A DNA stretch of 30,103 nt, from NCBI GenBank assembly GCA_964428895.1, contig CAYRZU010000041.1, positions 1-30,103 of the forward strand, read 5' to 3'. How positions within the stretch are numbered: position 1 is the first letter of the stretch; the number at the start of each line of letters is the position of its first letter. The position numbers were made by a program, and so were the translations under genes. The notes beneath the pieces were generated by a model. That model was not told the origin of the DNA. It did not search any database and was given only the letters and a program-made list of their open reading frames with translations. This DNA comes from HyVt-337 sp964428895. GTDB taxonomy: Bacteria; Planctomycetota; Phycisphaerae; SM23-33. Positions 15,799 to 24,883 of the stretch are shown piece by piece.

Positions 15799-17382
15799 TC
15801 ACCGCGGGTCCTCGTCGGCCGGCGATTCGTCTTTCGATTCCAACCAGCGACGGAACAATTCCATCGCCGCGTATCGTTCGGCGTGGTCAAACTGTTCCGT
15901 GAAGGGAGGGCGATCGGTCATGTCCAACATGTAGGCCAACATCTGGGCCCGTTGCCAACGGGTCAGTTCCATTCGCTCCGCGCAGAAGCGCAGCGACGGA
16001 GGCGTGATCGGCCCTGGGGCCCGGGACGTGATCGACTCCGGCAGCAGTTTCACCATCTCTACGAAGACCGCTCGGGCGACCTCGTAATTGCCTTCGAAGG
16101 TCATGTGGACGTGCTCATAGAACAAGGCCCGGCCTGGCACGCCCCTCAAGGCGCGATCACACTCGGCCATCGCTCGTTCGGCGTCGACCAGGTGCGCTCC
16201 CGCTTCGGCCTGTTCGGCTGCGACATCGCGAATGGTCCGGTTGATGGTCGAATCCGCTCGGAACCGTAGCGTATCCAGATCGCATGCGCTGGCGAAGGTA
16301 GCCAACGCCTCAGGCGCCGGGCGATCTTCCAGATAGCACTGCGCCAATCGGTAGTGAAGCTCGGCGAATCGGTCGTCAATGCCCATCGCCGTCTGGAACG
16401 CTTCGATCGCCCCGGCATTGTCGCCGGCGGTCGCCCGATCGATCCCCGCCTCAAACGCCGCCGTCCAGGCATCCAGGTCGGCTTGGCTGAGCCCGGCGCG
16501 ATGCTGCGAAGCGAAGGGGGGACAGTCCCCCAGGTTGACCGGCATGGTGCACAGAATGGTGGCGGCGCCCGCCTCGTCGGCGGTGCGGACAATATCGGCC
16601 AGGTTCCGCCGGAGGTTGGCGTAGACAAACGTCAGCCGCGGATCGTCGGCGGCGATGCGATGGTCCATGAACATCTCTAGCCCGCGCCACTGCTCGCCGT
16701 CTCGGCTGGGCCCCAGGTCGGCCGTCACGTTCGCCACCAACTGCCCCACCCGCGTGGTCTTGACCGCCAGATGCGCACGAATCACGGCGAGGTTTGGTGT
16801 GAATCCGCCCAACGCCGTTCCGGCGCCGAAGGGCCCGACCACCTCGTTGTTGCCCAGCAGCACGATGAACATATCCGGCTCGTGCTCGGCGCAATCGCGA
16901 GCGATGGGCAAGACCACGTGGGAGTTGATGGCCGTCATGGCTGTCAGCACGATCTCGAAGGTTGCGCCGGGGAAGGTCTCGGCCAGCATCGTCTCCAGAA
17001 CGCCGGCGAACCCATAGGCCGGATCCGGCACCCCCTGAGCGGCCGACCCGCCCAGCACGAAGATCCGATAGGTCTCGGCGGGCTTGTCGGCGGCCATGTA
17101 GACGGGCCACGGATTCCGCCGCAACGACGGCGGGAAGAACCGCAGGCTGAACTGGCGGTTAGCGGTGTAGACGCCCTTGCCGGGCACTTCCACGAAGAAG
17201 TCGGTCGAGTACCCGTACCCAAAGACCCGCAGCCCCAGTTCCGTCAGCACCAGCAGCGCCACCGGCACGCCGATCAGCATCACCAGACGGAACAGCCACC
17301 CGCGACCGCGCCGCGGTGGAGGGGCCACCGCGTCGCCGCGGGCGCCTTCGGTTCGATCATTGCCGGACGGAGCTGCTGTCAT
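15799..17382 (-). CDS. Membrane-anchored SGNH-type protein with internal TPRs (paralog D)
   Basis: The 527-aa protein has a Pro/Arg-rich N-terminus, one TM anchor (about 30-50) and an extracytoplasmic region. SGNH blocks are visible: RIFVLGGSAAQG (Ser113 as nucleophile), LLGNNEVVGPFG (G177-E180, Asn of block III), and FYEHVHMTFEGNYE (E423, H426 of block V). Between blocks III and V lies a TPR-like helical region (about 315-375, DNAGAIEAFQTAMGIDDRFAELHYRLAQCYL). The C-terminus carries RPPFTEQFDHAERYA, shared with both paralogs. The block V acid is Glu rather than the usual Asp. Likely an esterase or acyltransferase acting outside the membrane; substrate unknown. It precedes membrane protein A and is divergent from gene B. 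Confidence 0.8.
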   Translation of the reverse strand: MTAAPSGNDRTEGARGDAVAPPPRRGRGWLFRLVMLIGVPVALLVLTELGLRVFGYGYSTDFFVEVPGKGVYTANRQFSLRFFPPSLRRNPWPVYMAADKPAETYRIFVLGGSAAQGVPDPAYGFAGVLETMLAETFPGATFEIVLTAMTAINSHVVLPIARDCAEHEPDMFIVLLGNNEVVGPFGAGTALGGFTPNLAVIRAHLAVKTTRVGQLVANVTADLGPSRDGEQWRGLEMFMDHRIAADDPRLTFVYANLRRNLADIVRTADEAGAATILCTMPVNLGDCPPFASQHRAGLSQADLDAWTAAFEAGIDRATAGDNAGAIEAFQTAMGIDDRFAELHYRLAQCYLEDRPAPEALATFASACDLDTLRFRADSTINRTIRDVAAEQAEAGAHLVDAERAMAECDRALRGVPGRALFYEHVHMTFEGNYEVARAVFVEMVKLLPESITSRAPGPITPPSLRFCAERMELTRWQRAQMLAYMLDMTDRPPFTEQFDHAERYAAMELFRRWLESKDESPADEDPR

Positions 17383-17575
17383 GGATTCTTCGTTGTCGCT
17401 GACGTCGCGTCAGCCAGGCTGCAAGGCGGCCGAGCCGATGATAGGACCCCCACCGCCCACATACCAGTTCCTATCATGGCCATCCTCCGTGCTCGGCCAG
17501 GGGCAGGCGCAATTCGCTCCCTATAGATCGGAATTGGCGCCCCCTGTATACTTCAGACTCCCCTGCTTTGTGAGA
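17383..17575. promoter_or_regulatory. Divergent control region with two inverted repeats
   Basis: This 193-bp gap separates the divergent genes D and B. It holds a 15-nt palindrome CTGACG-TCG-CGTCAG (17399-17413) and a perfect 9-bp inverted repeat ATGATAGGA (17438-17446) / TCCTATCAT (17469-17477) with a 22-nt spacer. TATACT (17547-17552) could be the -10 for gene B, about 24 nt before its ATG; no convincing -35 is seen. The repeats are candidate operators for a regulator of both transcripts. Confidence 0.4.
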
Positions 17576-19501
17576 ATGCGGTTCGTATCGCCCATGATGA
17601 CATTGCCTGCCGGCGACGTGAACACCTCGTCGCTCCAAACCAACCCGATTGACATACCCCGACCAGGCCAGGCCCGATCCTGGCCCGTCCGTATCGTGTG
17701 GGCCTCGGTCTTCGCAACCCTGTTTGCGTATGTGCTGGTCCGGATCGATCCGCGCGTTGTCTACCATGCCTACTTCGTGGTCCTGCCCCGCAGCGAGACA
17801 CACATCGTTTTTCCCGAGTTCTTCCTCGGATGGGAGTTCTTCAAGTCGTTCGTGGTCTTGCCGGGCGGCCTGACCGAATACGTCGGGGCGTTGGCCAGCC
17901 AGTTCTTCTTCTACCCCGTGGCCGGGGCGGCCATTCTGGCCGCCGTGGGCCTGGGGGCCTGGTCCCTGGCCGGTGGCATCGCGCGCAAGATAGGCCTGCG
18001 CCACGCCCGGCTGATTGGCCTGGCGCCGGTGGTCGTGCTGGTCGCCATGTGGGGGCGGTATACGTTCCATCTGGCCGACCAACTGGCCCTACTGGGAGCC
18101 TTAATCGTCGTCCGACTGTACGTGACCGCGCCCCGGCCGGCCGCCCGCACGATCGGCTTCGTCCTGCTCTCGCCGGTTCTCTACGTCATCCTGGCCGGGC
18201 CCTACCTGCTTGCCGCCGCGATGTGCGGGCTGTTCGAATTGCTCGCCCGTCGCAAGACGGTATCGGCGGTCGTCTGCGTTGTGGTCGGGGGCGCCGTCCC
18301 CTGGCTGGTGGGCGCCGAGCTCTTGGGAGCAAGCGTGCTCGACGCCTACGGCCGCCTGACCGGCGCGCTCGCAATAGAGCCACTCGAGACTTCCCCAGGG
18401 ACGTGGGAGCTGTTGCTGGCTGCGACGATGGGCGCCGCGCTGGTTCTGCTGGTCGCGGGTCGCTGGGCCGTCCATCGGTTGATTGGCGCCTCGGGAGCCC
18501 CCGGCCCGGACCGGCGATGGCACGACGTCCTTGCCGTGGCCCTGGTTGTCATTGCCGTCGGGGCCGCCCTTGCCTCCTACGATCGGCAAGCCGGGCGCGT
18601 ATTGAGAATCAATCGGTACGCCAAGATCGGCCAGTGGGACAAGCTCCTACTCGTCGCCGCCGCCTGCAGCCCCGACGACCTGAGCGTCCATTCCTGCCGG
18701 CAGGTCAACCGGGCCCTCTTTGAGACGGGTCAATTGGGGAATCGCATGTTCGCGTTCCCGCAACGTCCGGACGGCCTCCTGCCCGACGCCAGGCTGGACG
18801 AGATCGGCTTCGGCTTAGAGGACGACCTGCTGGCAATCGGAGCGGTCAACCAGGCCGAACATCTGGCCGCGGAGGCCCTGATGGTCCGCGGGCCGACCCC
18901 CCACATTCTCCGCGTACTGGCCACCGCCTTCATGGCCAAGGGCGAGCCCCAGGCGGCGAGAATCTTCCTGACGCGGCTGACTCGGGACCTGATCCACGGG
19001 CCTTGGGCCAGACAGCGCCTGGCGCAGCTCGCCCAGGACCCGGACCTGTCGGACGATGAGACCCTCCAACACATCCGGGCCGTCATGCCGAAACGCGACA
19101 TCGTAGACGCCGGCGACCTTGAGACAACGCTCCTGACCTTGCTGGCCGCCAACCCCCGAAATCAGATGGCCTTTGAGTACCTCATGGCCAGCTACCTGCT
19201 CGACTGGTGCCTGGACGATCTGACCGGGGGGCTGGAGACCTACCTGCCCGGGATGACCTACGACCGACTGCCCGGCCACTATGCAGAGGCGATGGTCATC
19301 CGATCATCGCAACACCCCCTGCCGAATTTGCACGGCCTGGCGATCCCGAAAGAGGTCTTCCAACGGGCCGAGCAGTTCGCGGCCTTAAAGGCCGCCCACG
19401 GACACGACGCCAAAGCCCTCACCGAGGCGTTGGCCACGGATATGGCCGATAGCTACTTCCGATACCATCGCACCGGGCAATCGGGGAGGACGTCCCCATG
19501 A
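17576..19501 (+). CDS. Paralogous membrane protein B (DUF6057-like)
   Basis: From ATG 17576 the protein is 641 aa; ATGs at 17594 and 17597 are alternatives and no start has a strong Shine-Dalgarno. The frame is open further upstream, but that part is antisense to gene D. It shares with paralogs A and C the elements FVVLPGGLTEYVGALASQFF, WGRYTFHLADQLALLGALI, SYDRQAGRVLRINRYA, CRQVNRALFETGQLGNRMFAFPQ, NQMAFEYLMASYLL and ADSYFRYH. It has about nine TM helices in the first half and a helical soluble second half. The ADE acidic motif found in the first loop of A and C is missing here. The stop overlaps the start of the CxxCH propeller-like gene by 4 nt (ATGA), so they are translationally coupled. 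Confidence 0.78.
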   Translation: MRFVSPMMTLPAGDVNTSSLQTNPIDIPRPGQARSWPVRIVWASVFATLFAYVLVRIDPRVVYHAYFVVLPRSETHIVFPEFFLGWEFFKSFVVLPGGLTEYVGALASQFFFYPVAGAAILAAVGLGAWSLAGGIARKIGLRHARLIGLAPVVVLVAMWGRYTFHLADQLALLGALIVVRLYVTAPRPAARTIGFVLLSPVLYVILAGPYLLAAAMCGLFELLARRKTVSAVVCVVVGGAVPWLVGAELLGASVLDAYGRLTGALAIEPLETSPGTWELLLAATMGAALVLLVAGRWAVHRLIGASGAPGPDRRWHDVLAVALVVIAVGAALASYDRQAGRVLRINRYAKIGQWDKLLLVAAACSPDDLSVHSCRQVNRALFETGQLGNRMFAFPQRPDGLLPDARLDEIGFGLEDDLLAIGAVNQAEHLAAEALMVRGPTPHILRVLATAFMAKGEPQAARIFLTRLTRDLIHGPWARQRLAQLAQDPDLSDDETLQHIRAVMPKRDIVDAGDLETTLLTLLAANPRNQMAFEYLMASYLLDWCLDDLTGGLETYLPGMTYDRLPGHYAEAMVIRSSQHPLPNLHGLAIPKEVFQRAEQFAALKAAHGHDAKALTEALATDMADSYFRYHRTGQSGRTSP

Positions 19502-21090
19502 GGCGCCGACACATCCTATGGATCGTCCTGGGCCTGGTTGTTATCGCCGCCCTCGTCGCGGCTGGCGCCCTGATCCGCCCGCCCGTCCGGCTTCCCGAGC
19601 AGTTCACCGAGGTCGACCGGGCGCCGAAGATCTTCCCGGACTACCAAGACTGCGTCATCCCGCCGAATATTGCGCCGCTCAATTTCGTGGTCGACGAGGC
19701 CGGCCCGACCGTCTGCGCGCGGATCTACGCGGACCGGGGCGACGATATCGTCGTCGGCAGCCGGAACGGCAAGGTCGTCATCCCCATCGGGCCTTGGCGA
19801 GATCTGTTGGCGGCCAACGTGGGCGAGGTCGTCCGCATGGATGTCTACGCTCGCAACGACACCGACGGCTGGCGACGATTCCGAACCGTCAGCAACCAAA
19901 TCGCCAACGAGCCCATCGACCCCTACGTGGTCTACCGTTTACTGGACGGGCCGAACCACAACCTCAACCCCGGCATGGCCACCATCGAACGCCACCTGGA
20001 GAGCTTCGATGAACGGCCCCTTTGGGCGAGCACCAAGGGCAGTTGCGCCAATTGCCACACCTTCATCAACAACGACCCGTCCCGCATGCTGATGCACATC
20101 CGCGGGGCCGACGGAACGGCCATGGTGTTGGCCCAGGACGGCGTGGTCGAAAAGATCAACACCCGCACCCGCTTCAATCCGCCGATCGGGTTCACGGCGT
20201 GGCACCCTAGCGGCAAGGTGGCCGCCTTCTCCTGCAACAAGCTCCGCCTGGTCCACAAGACCGCCGGCGAGAGTCGCACCGCCATCGACTACATCTCGGA
20301 TATCGGCCTGTACCATCTCGCCAGCCACACCATCACCAGCACGCGGGCCGTTTCCCGACCGGACCGGCGTGAGAGTTACCCTTATTGGTCCCCGGACGGG
20401 AAGTACCTCTATTTCGTCAGCGGCGCCCTGCCCTGGCCGACCGACGCCGACAAGGAACTAACCCCGCCCGCGGAGTTCCTGGAGGTCCAATACGACCTGA
20501 TGCGAATCGGCTATGACGTCGAGACCGGCCGATGGGGCGACCCGGAAGTGGTCCTCTCAGCCGAGCAGTTCGGCCAGAGCATCAACGAGCCCCGCATCTC
20601 GCCCGACGGACGGTTTCTGATGTTCATTGCCGCCCCCTACGGCGGGTTCCCCCTCTACCTCGACAGCGACCTGTACATCCTGGACCTTGCCACCGGCAAG
20701 CACTGGCCCCTGGCCGAGGCCAACAGCGACCAGTGCGATTCCTGGCACACCTGGTCGCTCAATAACCGATGGGTCGTCTTCGGCAGCAAACGGCGCGACC
20801 ACATCCTGACCAAGCTCTACATCACCCACATCGACGAAGACGGCCAGGCCACCAAGGCCTTCGTGATCCCCCAGAAGGATCCGGCCCTGTACAACCGTCA
20901 GATGAAGACCTACAACGTGGCCGAACTGGTCACCGGGCCGGTCGCCTGGGGGCCCAAGGAACTTCGAGAGGTGATCGCCCCAACCGTCACGGCGCGCCCC
21001 GTGGACGCCGTGTCCAGCGCCACCACGGACTGGGACCAAGCGCCCCCTCCCGGGGAAACCAAGTGGCAAGAGGATTCGCCGCTGAACTAG
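19498..21090 (+). CDS. Membrane-anchored TolB/PD40-like beta-propeller protein with a CxxCH haem-type motif
   Basis: The 530-aa protein has a signal-anchor (about 7-26) and then FPDYQDCVIPPNIAPLNF, a small strand-rich domain, and GSCANCHTF containing C183-x-x-C186-H187, the covalent haem c attachment signature. After it come WD40/TolB-like (PD40) repeats: GFTAWHPSGKVAAFS, ESYPYWSPDGKYLYFVSG, NEPRISPDGRFLMFIAAPYG, SDLYILDLATGKHWPL. The mature domain should be periplasmic, where haem attachment occurs. A complete cytochrome domain is not obvious, so the CxxCH could instead bind metal or form a disulfide. I recall similar PD40 proteins beside DUF6057-type genes in Bacteroidota, but cannot verify it. 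The start overlaps gene B (ATGA). The 3' end faces membrane gene C, 16 nt away. Confidence 0.75.
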   Translation: MRRRHILWIVLGLVVIAALVAAGALIRPPVRLPEQFTEVDRAPKIFPDYQDCVIPPNIAPLNFVVDEAGPTVCARIYADRGDDIVVGSRNGKVVIPIGPWRDLLAANVGEVVRMDVYARNDTDGWRRFRTVSNQIANEPIDPYVVYRLLDGPNHNLNPGMATIERHLESFDERPLWASTKGSCANCHTFINNDPSRMLMHIRGADGTAMVLAQDGVVEKINTRTRFNPPIGFTAWHPSGKVAAFSCNKLRLVHKTAGESRTAIDYISDIGLYHLASHTITSTRAVSRPDRRESYPYWSPDGKYLYFVSGALPWPTDADKELTPPAEFLEVQYDLMRIGYDVETGRWGDPEVVLSAEQFGQSINEPRISPDGRFLMFIAAPYGGFPLYLDSDLYILDLATGKHWPLAEANSDQCDSWHTWSLNNRWVVFGSKRRDHILTKLYITHIDEDGQATKAFVIPQKDPALYNRQMKTYNVAELVTGPVAWGPKELREVIAPTVTARPVDAVSSATTDWDQAPPPGETKWQEDSPLN

Positions 21091-21094
21091 CCGG

Positions 21095-21121
21095 CCGGCG
21101 CCTCCGTCACGGAAGCGCCGG
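21095..21121. terminator. Hairpin at convergent 3' ends
   Basis: CCGGCGC/GCGCCGG (7 bp), a C-A mismatch and TCCG/CGGA (4 bp) close a TCA loop. That loop is the TGA stop codon of gene C on the minus strand. The hairpin begins five bases after the propeller-like gene stop. No T-tract follows on either strand, so if it terminates transcription it may do so weakly or with help. Confidence 0.4.
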
Positions 21122-23041
21122 AGGCCTCGACGTCGGCTGCGACATCAGTTGCAGCGCGAAGTAGTAGCGGAAGTAGCTGGCGGGCAAGACCTTCGTCAGC
21201 GCCGCAAGCAAGGCCGGCATGTCGTGCTTGTTCTGGGCGTACAGCCGCGTGAACATCGGCCCGGCCACGAGGATCGTTGGGTCCTTTTCCGGCAGGCCTT
21301 CGTAGTCGGGCGTCTGCCCGGCAAGAACCGCCCGCAGCAGAATGGCTTCGGCGTAATGCGGGGGCAAGTAGGGATAATCGAACTGACCGACTCGCCCGAC
21401 TCGCTCGGCGAACGGTTCCAGTTCCCCGGCCAGCAAGTAGCTGGCCATCAGGTACTCGAAGGCCATCCGATCATCCGGGTTCTTGTCGGCCAGGACCTCT
21501 AGAATCCCACGCAGCGACGCGGGGCCGCCGGGCAATCCCTCGATCATGACGGACCGAACGCGGGCGATGTCCCCGTCGGCGCCGAAATCGTAGCCGGTGT
21601 CGATCTTCGCCAGCAGGTCCTCGGCCAATGGCCGGTGGACCGGGTCCTTCAGGAGCGTCCGCAAGTACGACCGCGCGGCGCCCATGTCGTCCTTGGCAAT
21701 GGCGATCTTGGTCAGCAGGCGCAGCACGTAGGGGCGATTGGGCCACGTCGCATCGGAACGCAAGGCCATCACTTCGGTGATATCGACCGCTCCCAGTTCC
21801 AGCAACGTGTCGGACTTGTACGGCTCGGAAGCCGACGGCGCGAACAACAGGCTGCCCAACCGGGCTTGCGGGTAGGCGAACATCTCAACGCCCATCCCGG
21901 TCTCGAAGCCCATCCGCCCGGTCTCGAACAAGGCTCGATTCAACATCCGGCACACATTGCCCGCGTACATCTCCGACGGCGCCTTGGTCAACTCCCGCGC
22001 CTGCAGGACCACGCCGACCCAATCTTGCCGCTGGTGGTAGCTACATAGCCTTCGGAAGGTGCGGACATCTCGGTCCAGCGTCACCAGCGCCACCACGGCG
22101 CCCAACACAAACAGCGCCGCCCACCTGATCGGCCCCCGCAACCGACCCGATCCGGCGGGCCCGGTCCGCTCCACCGCCCAGCGCTTGCGCAGGGCCAACC
22201 CCACGGTCAGGACGACGAAGAACGCATACAGACCTATCCACGCGACCATGGCCGCCGTTCCCCCGGTCAGGCCCGCCAACCGCAGATGCGGGCGCGTCAT
22301 TGACTCGCCGGCCAAAGCGTTGCCCACTACAGGCGCCACCGCGCCGACAACGAAATAGGCCCATCCGATCCTACGCCGATTCGCCAGGAGTTCGTAGAAT
22401 CCGCACATCAGGGCCGCCAACAAGCAAAGACCGCCCGCCAGATAGTAGAACACCGCGATCGCCGGCAGCATCACCGCCGCTCGCAGAGCGGCCTTGTCCG
22501 GCAAGCGATGGTACACGCACACCACCAGCAGCGCCCCCAGCAGCGCCAACTGATCGGCCAACACAAAGGTGTAGCGGTTCCAGATCACCACCAGCAAGAC
22601 CGCCGGCACGAACCGAAGTACGCTGCCCGCCTGCCCCCCCATCATCGACAGAACGCTGCCGGTCAGCAGAAACAGCCCCACCGCGACCAACACCAGAACC
22701 GCCGCAGCGCTAATTGGCGTGCTGTAGTACTGACTGAGGCTGGCGCCGACGTATTCGATAGGCCCGCCGCATATCTTCAAGAAGGGCCGAAGGAACCCGC
22801 TCCCGCGCAGGTAGACCGGGAAGATCGGAATCACCTTCGCCTCGGTCAGCGTCTCATCGGCCTGGTACAGCACGTGCGGGCCTATATTGACATAGACGTG
22901 ACTTGCCAACAGCGCGACGAACACCACGGCCAGCAGCCTCGATGCCCAACTCTTCGGGGTTGGGGCCGCCCCGGCTGCTCTCGAATCGCTTAGTCGCTGC
23001 GGGGTATTCGGCGCTGGGTCGGTCTCAATCACTGGGGACAT
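21107..23041 (-). CDS. Paralogous membrane protein C (DUF6057-like)
   Basis: From ATG 23041 the protein is 644 aa; a TTG two codons upstream is possible. The ATG is preferred because the GGAG-to-ATG spacing is identical to that before paralog A. It has about nine TM helices and the shared elements ICGGPIEYVGASLSQYY, WNRYTFVLADQLALLGALL, FYYLAGGLCLLA, LVTLDRDVRTFRRLC, CRMLNRALFETGRMGFETG, YKSDTLLELGAV, DRMAFEYLMASYLL and LPASYFRYYFA. It is closest to paralog A, including the first-loop ADE and near-identical DNA at the 3' ends (from about 13825 and 21157). It lies 158 nt after SGNH gene E and probably ends an F-E-C operon. Function unknown. Confidence 0.76.
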   Translation of the reverse strand: MSPVIETDPAPNTPQRLSDSRAAGAAPTPKSWASRLLAVVFVALLASHVYVNIGPHVLYQADETLTEAKVIPIFPVYLRGSGFLRPFLKICGGPIEYVGASLSQYYSTPISAAAVLVLVAVGLFLLTGSVLSMMGGQAGSVLRFVPAVLLVVIWNRYTFVLADQLALLGALLVVCVYHRLPDKAALRAAVMLPAIAVFYYLAGGLCLLAALMCGFYELLANRRRIGWAYFVVGAVAPVVGNALAGESMTRPHLRLAGLTGGTAAMVAWIGLYAFFVVLTVGLALRKRWAVERTGPAGSGRLRGPIRWAALFVLGAVVALVTLDRDVRTFRRLCSYHQRQDWVGVVLQARELTKAPSEMYAGNVCRMLNRALFETGRMGFETGMGVEMFAYPQARLGSLLFAPSASEPYKSDTLLELGAVDITEVMALRSDATWPNRPYVLRLLTKIAIAKDDMGAARSYLRTLLKDPVHRPLAEDLLAKIDTGYDFGADGDIARVRSVMIEGLPGGPASLRGILEVLADKNPDDRMAFEYLMASYLLAGELEPFAERVGRVGQFDYPYLPPHYAEAILLRAVLAGQTPDYEGLPEKDPTILVAGPMFTRLYAQNKHDMPALLAALTKVLPASYFRYYFALQLMSQPTSRPPALP

Positions 23042-23199
23042 CTGCAAAGGTCTCCTGGCGCATTGCCTGACTCGGTCTGTTCACGGGGATCGCAATCGTA
23101 GCCTATCGGCCAACGGACTTATCGGCATGGGGTAGGCCGGCGTGTTAGCCAAACGCCGCCGCCGGCACGCGGGATTACCCCAGACCAACCGGATACGCG

Positions 23200-24756
23200 T
23201 CACCGCCCCTCTTGGGCGTTGCCGACGCGCGCCTCGGCCTGCCGAAGCTTCTCGACCAAGGCCGCGCGACGCTGGGCGTGGTCGAACTGCTCCGTGAACG
23301 GGGGGTGTTTGGTCATTTCCAGCATGTAGGAAATGCTCTGGGCCTCTTGCCATGCTGTCACCTTCATCACGTCTGCGCAGCGGGCCGCGCTGGGCGGCGC
23401 CGGCGACGCCGGCCCGTTGGCTCGGATCGACTCCGGCAACAACGCCACCACCGCCGGGAACAACGCCCGAGCGACCTCGTAATTGCCATCGAAGGTCAGG
23501 TGCACATGCTCGTAGAACAATTCCCCCCCCGGCAGGCCTCCGACCGATGTGGCCGACTCGCTCGCGGCCTGTTCCACATCCACCAGATGCACGTCCGAGT
23601 GACCGCCCGCAACCTGGCGGATGATCCCGTTGATGCGCGAATCCGCCCGGAACCGGAGGGCATCCAGCTCCCGAGCGGTCAGAAAAGCGTCTCTCGCCAA
23701 ATCGGTCTCACCAACGCCCACATACGATTGGGCCAGCCGAAACTGGCACTGCGCGTGTTGGTCGTCAATGGCCATTGCCGCCAGGTAGAGCTCGATGGCT
23801 TCATCGTGCCGGCCCGATTCGGCCCGTTCGATTCCGGCTTGGTAGGCCCGGTCCCATGCGGCCAGGTCGGCCTCGCTCAGCCCGCTTCTGTGAACGGAGG
23901 CAAAAGGCGAACAGTCCCGTAGATTGACCGCCACCGTGCACAGGACCGTTTCGGCGCCGGCCTTGCGAGCGACCTGACAGATGTCCTCCAAGTTCCGTCG
24001 GAAGTGACGGCCCACACCGTCAAGTCTCGGGTCTCCGGCCGGAACGACGTTGCTCAGGAACATCTCCATCCCCGTCCACTCCCCCTGCTCGTCCTGGCCG
24101 GCAAGGTCCTGGGTCAGCCGGTCGACCAACTGGCCCAGCTTGGTCGTTCGCATCGCCAGACTCGCGCGAATCATCGCCAGGCTCGGCGAGTAACCGGCGA
24201 AGACCGTTCCGGCCCCAAAAGGTCCCACCACCTCGTTGTTGCCCAGATAGATAATGAACAGGTCCGGTTCGCGCCGGGCGCAATCCCGCGCGATCGGCAG
24301 CACCACGTGAGAGTTAATCGCCGTCATCGCCGCGGTGACCACCTCGAACGTCGCATCGGGATAGGTCTCGGCCAACATGGCCTCGAGGATGGCGCCCGCG
24401 TTGATGCTCGGGTCCGGGATGCCCAGCGCCGCCGACCCCCCCATCACAAAGATGCGGTAACTGCCCCCGGGCTTCTCGCTGGCGACCGAGATCGGCCAGG
24501 GCACCCGCACCAGTGACGGCGGAAAGAACCGCAGGCCGAAATCCTGATTGACTACATACTGCCCGGCCGCTTCATCCTCGATCCAGAAGCGGGTGTCGTG
24601 CCCGTAGCCCGCAATCCGCAGGCCCGCCTCGACGAGCCCCAACACGACCAGAGGAATCACCACCGCCGCGATCAGGCGAAATGCCCACAGCCGCCATCGC
24701 GACGGCTTCGCCGGGGACGCTTCACCCCCGCTGGGACTGTTGGATGTCGAGCTCAT
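23200..24756 (-). CDS. Membrane-anchored SGNH-type protein with internal TPRs (paralog E)
   Basis: The 518-aa protein has one TM anchor (about 22-42) and then GLRFFPPSL, RIFVMGGSAALG (Ser108), the conserved AMTAINSHVVLPIARDC, YLGNNEVVGPFG (G172-E175) and FYEHVHLTFDGNYE (E416, H419). TPR-like helices are inserted at about 305-365 (RHDEAIELYLAAMAIDDQHAQCQFRLAQSYV). The C-terminal HPPFTEQFDHAQRRAAL is shared with paralogs D and F. It is a probable extracytoplasmic SGNH esterase or acyltransferase, with the block V acid again Glu. It is closest to D, and the E-C gene pair mirrors the D-A pair. ATG 24756 has AGG upstream. Confidence 0.8.
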   Translation of the reverse strand: MSSTSNSPSGGEASPAKPSRWRLWAFRLIAAVVIPLVVLGLVEAGLRIAGYGHDTRFWIEDEAAGQYVVNQDFGLRFFPPSLVRVPWPISVASEKPGGSYRIFVMGGSAALGIPDPSINAGAILEAMLAETYPDATFEVVTAAMTAINSHVVLPIARDCARREPDLFIIYLGNNEVVGPFGAGTVFAGYSPSLAMIRASLAMRTTKLGQLVDRLTQDLAGQDEQGEWTGMEMFLSNVVPAGDPRLDGVGRHFRRNLEDICQVARKAGAETVLCTVAVNLRDCSPFASVHRSGLSEADLAAWDRAYQAGIERAESGRHDEAIELYLAAMAIDDQHAQCQFRLAQSYVGVGETDLARDAFLTARELDALRFRADSRINGIIRQVAGGHSDVHLVDVEQAASESATSVGGLPGGELFYEHVHLTFDGNYEVARALFPAVVALLPESIRANGPASPAPPSAARCADVMKVTAWQEAQSISYMLEMTKHPPFTEQFDHAQRRAALVEKLRQAEARVGNAQEGR

Positions 24757-24883
24757 CGGGTCTACCTGTGTTGTTCGGCGGCAAGGTGCGTCTTGGCGGC
24801 CTCCCTGTCGTGCAGATCACGCGGATCATATAGACATGATCGGGCTCACACCAGCGCCATCCACATTCCTCCCCCGGGAGGGC

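Noticed and set aside
17177..17575. N-terminal extension of membrane protein B
   Set aside because: It runs antisense through the start of gene D; paralogs A and C have no such extension and 641 aa matches their length.
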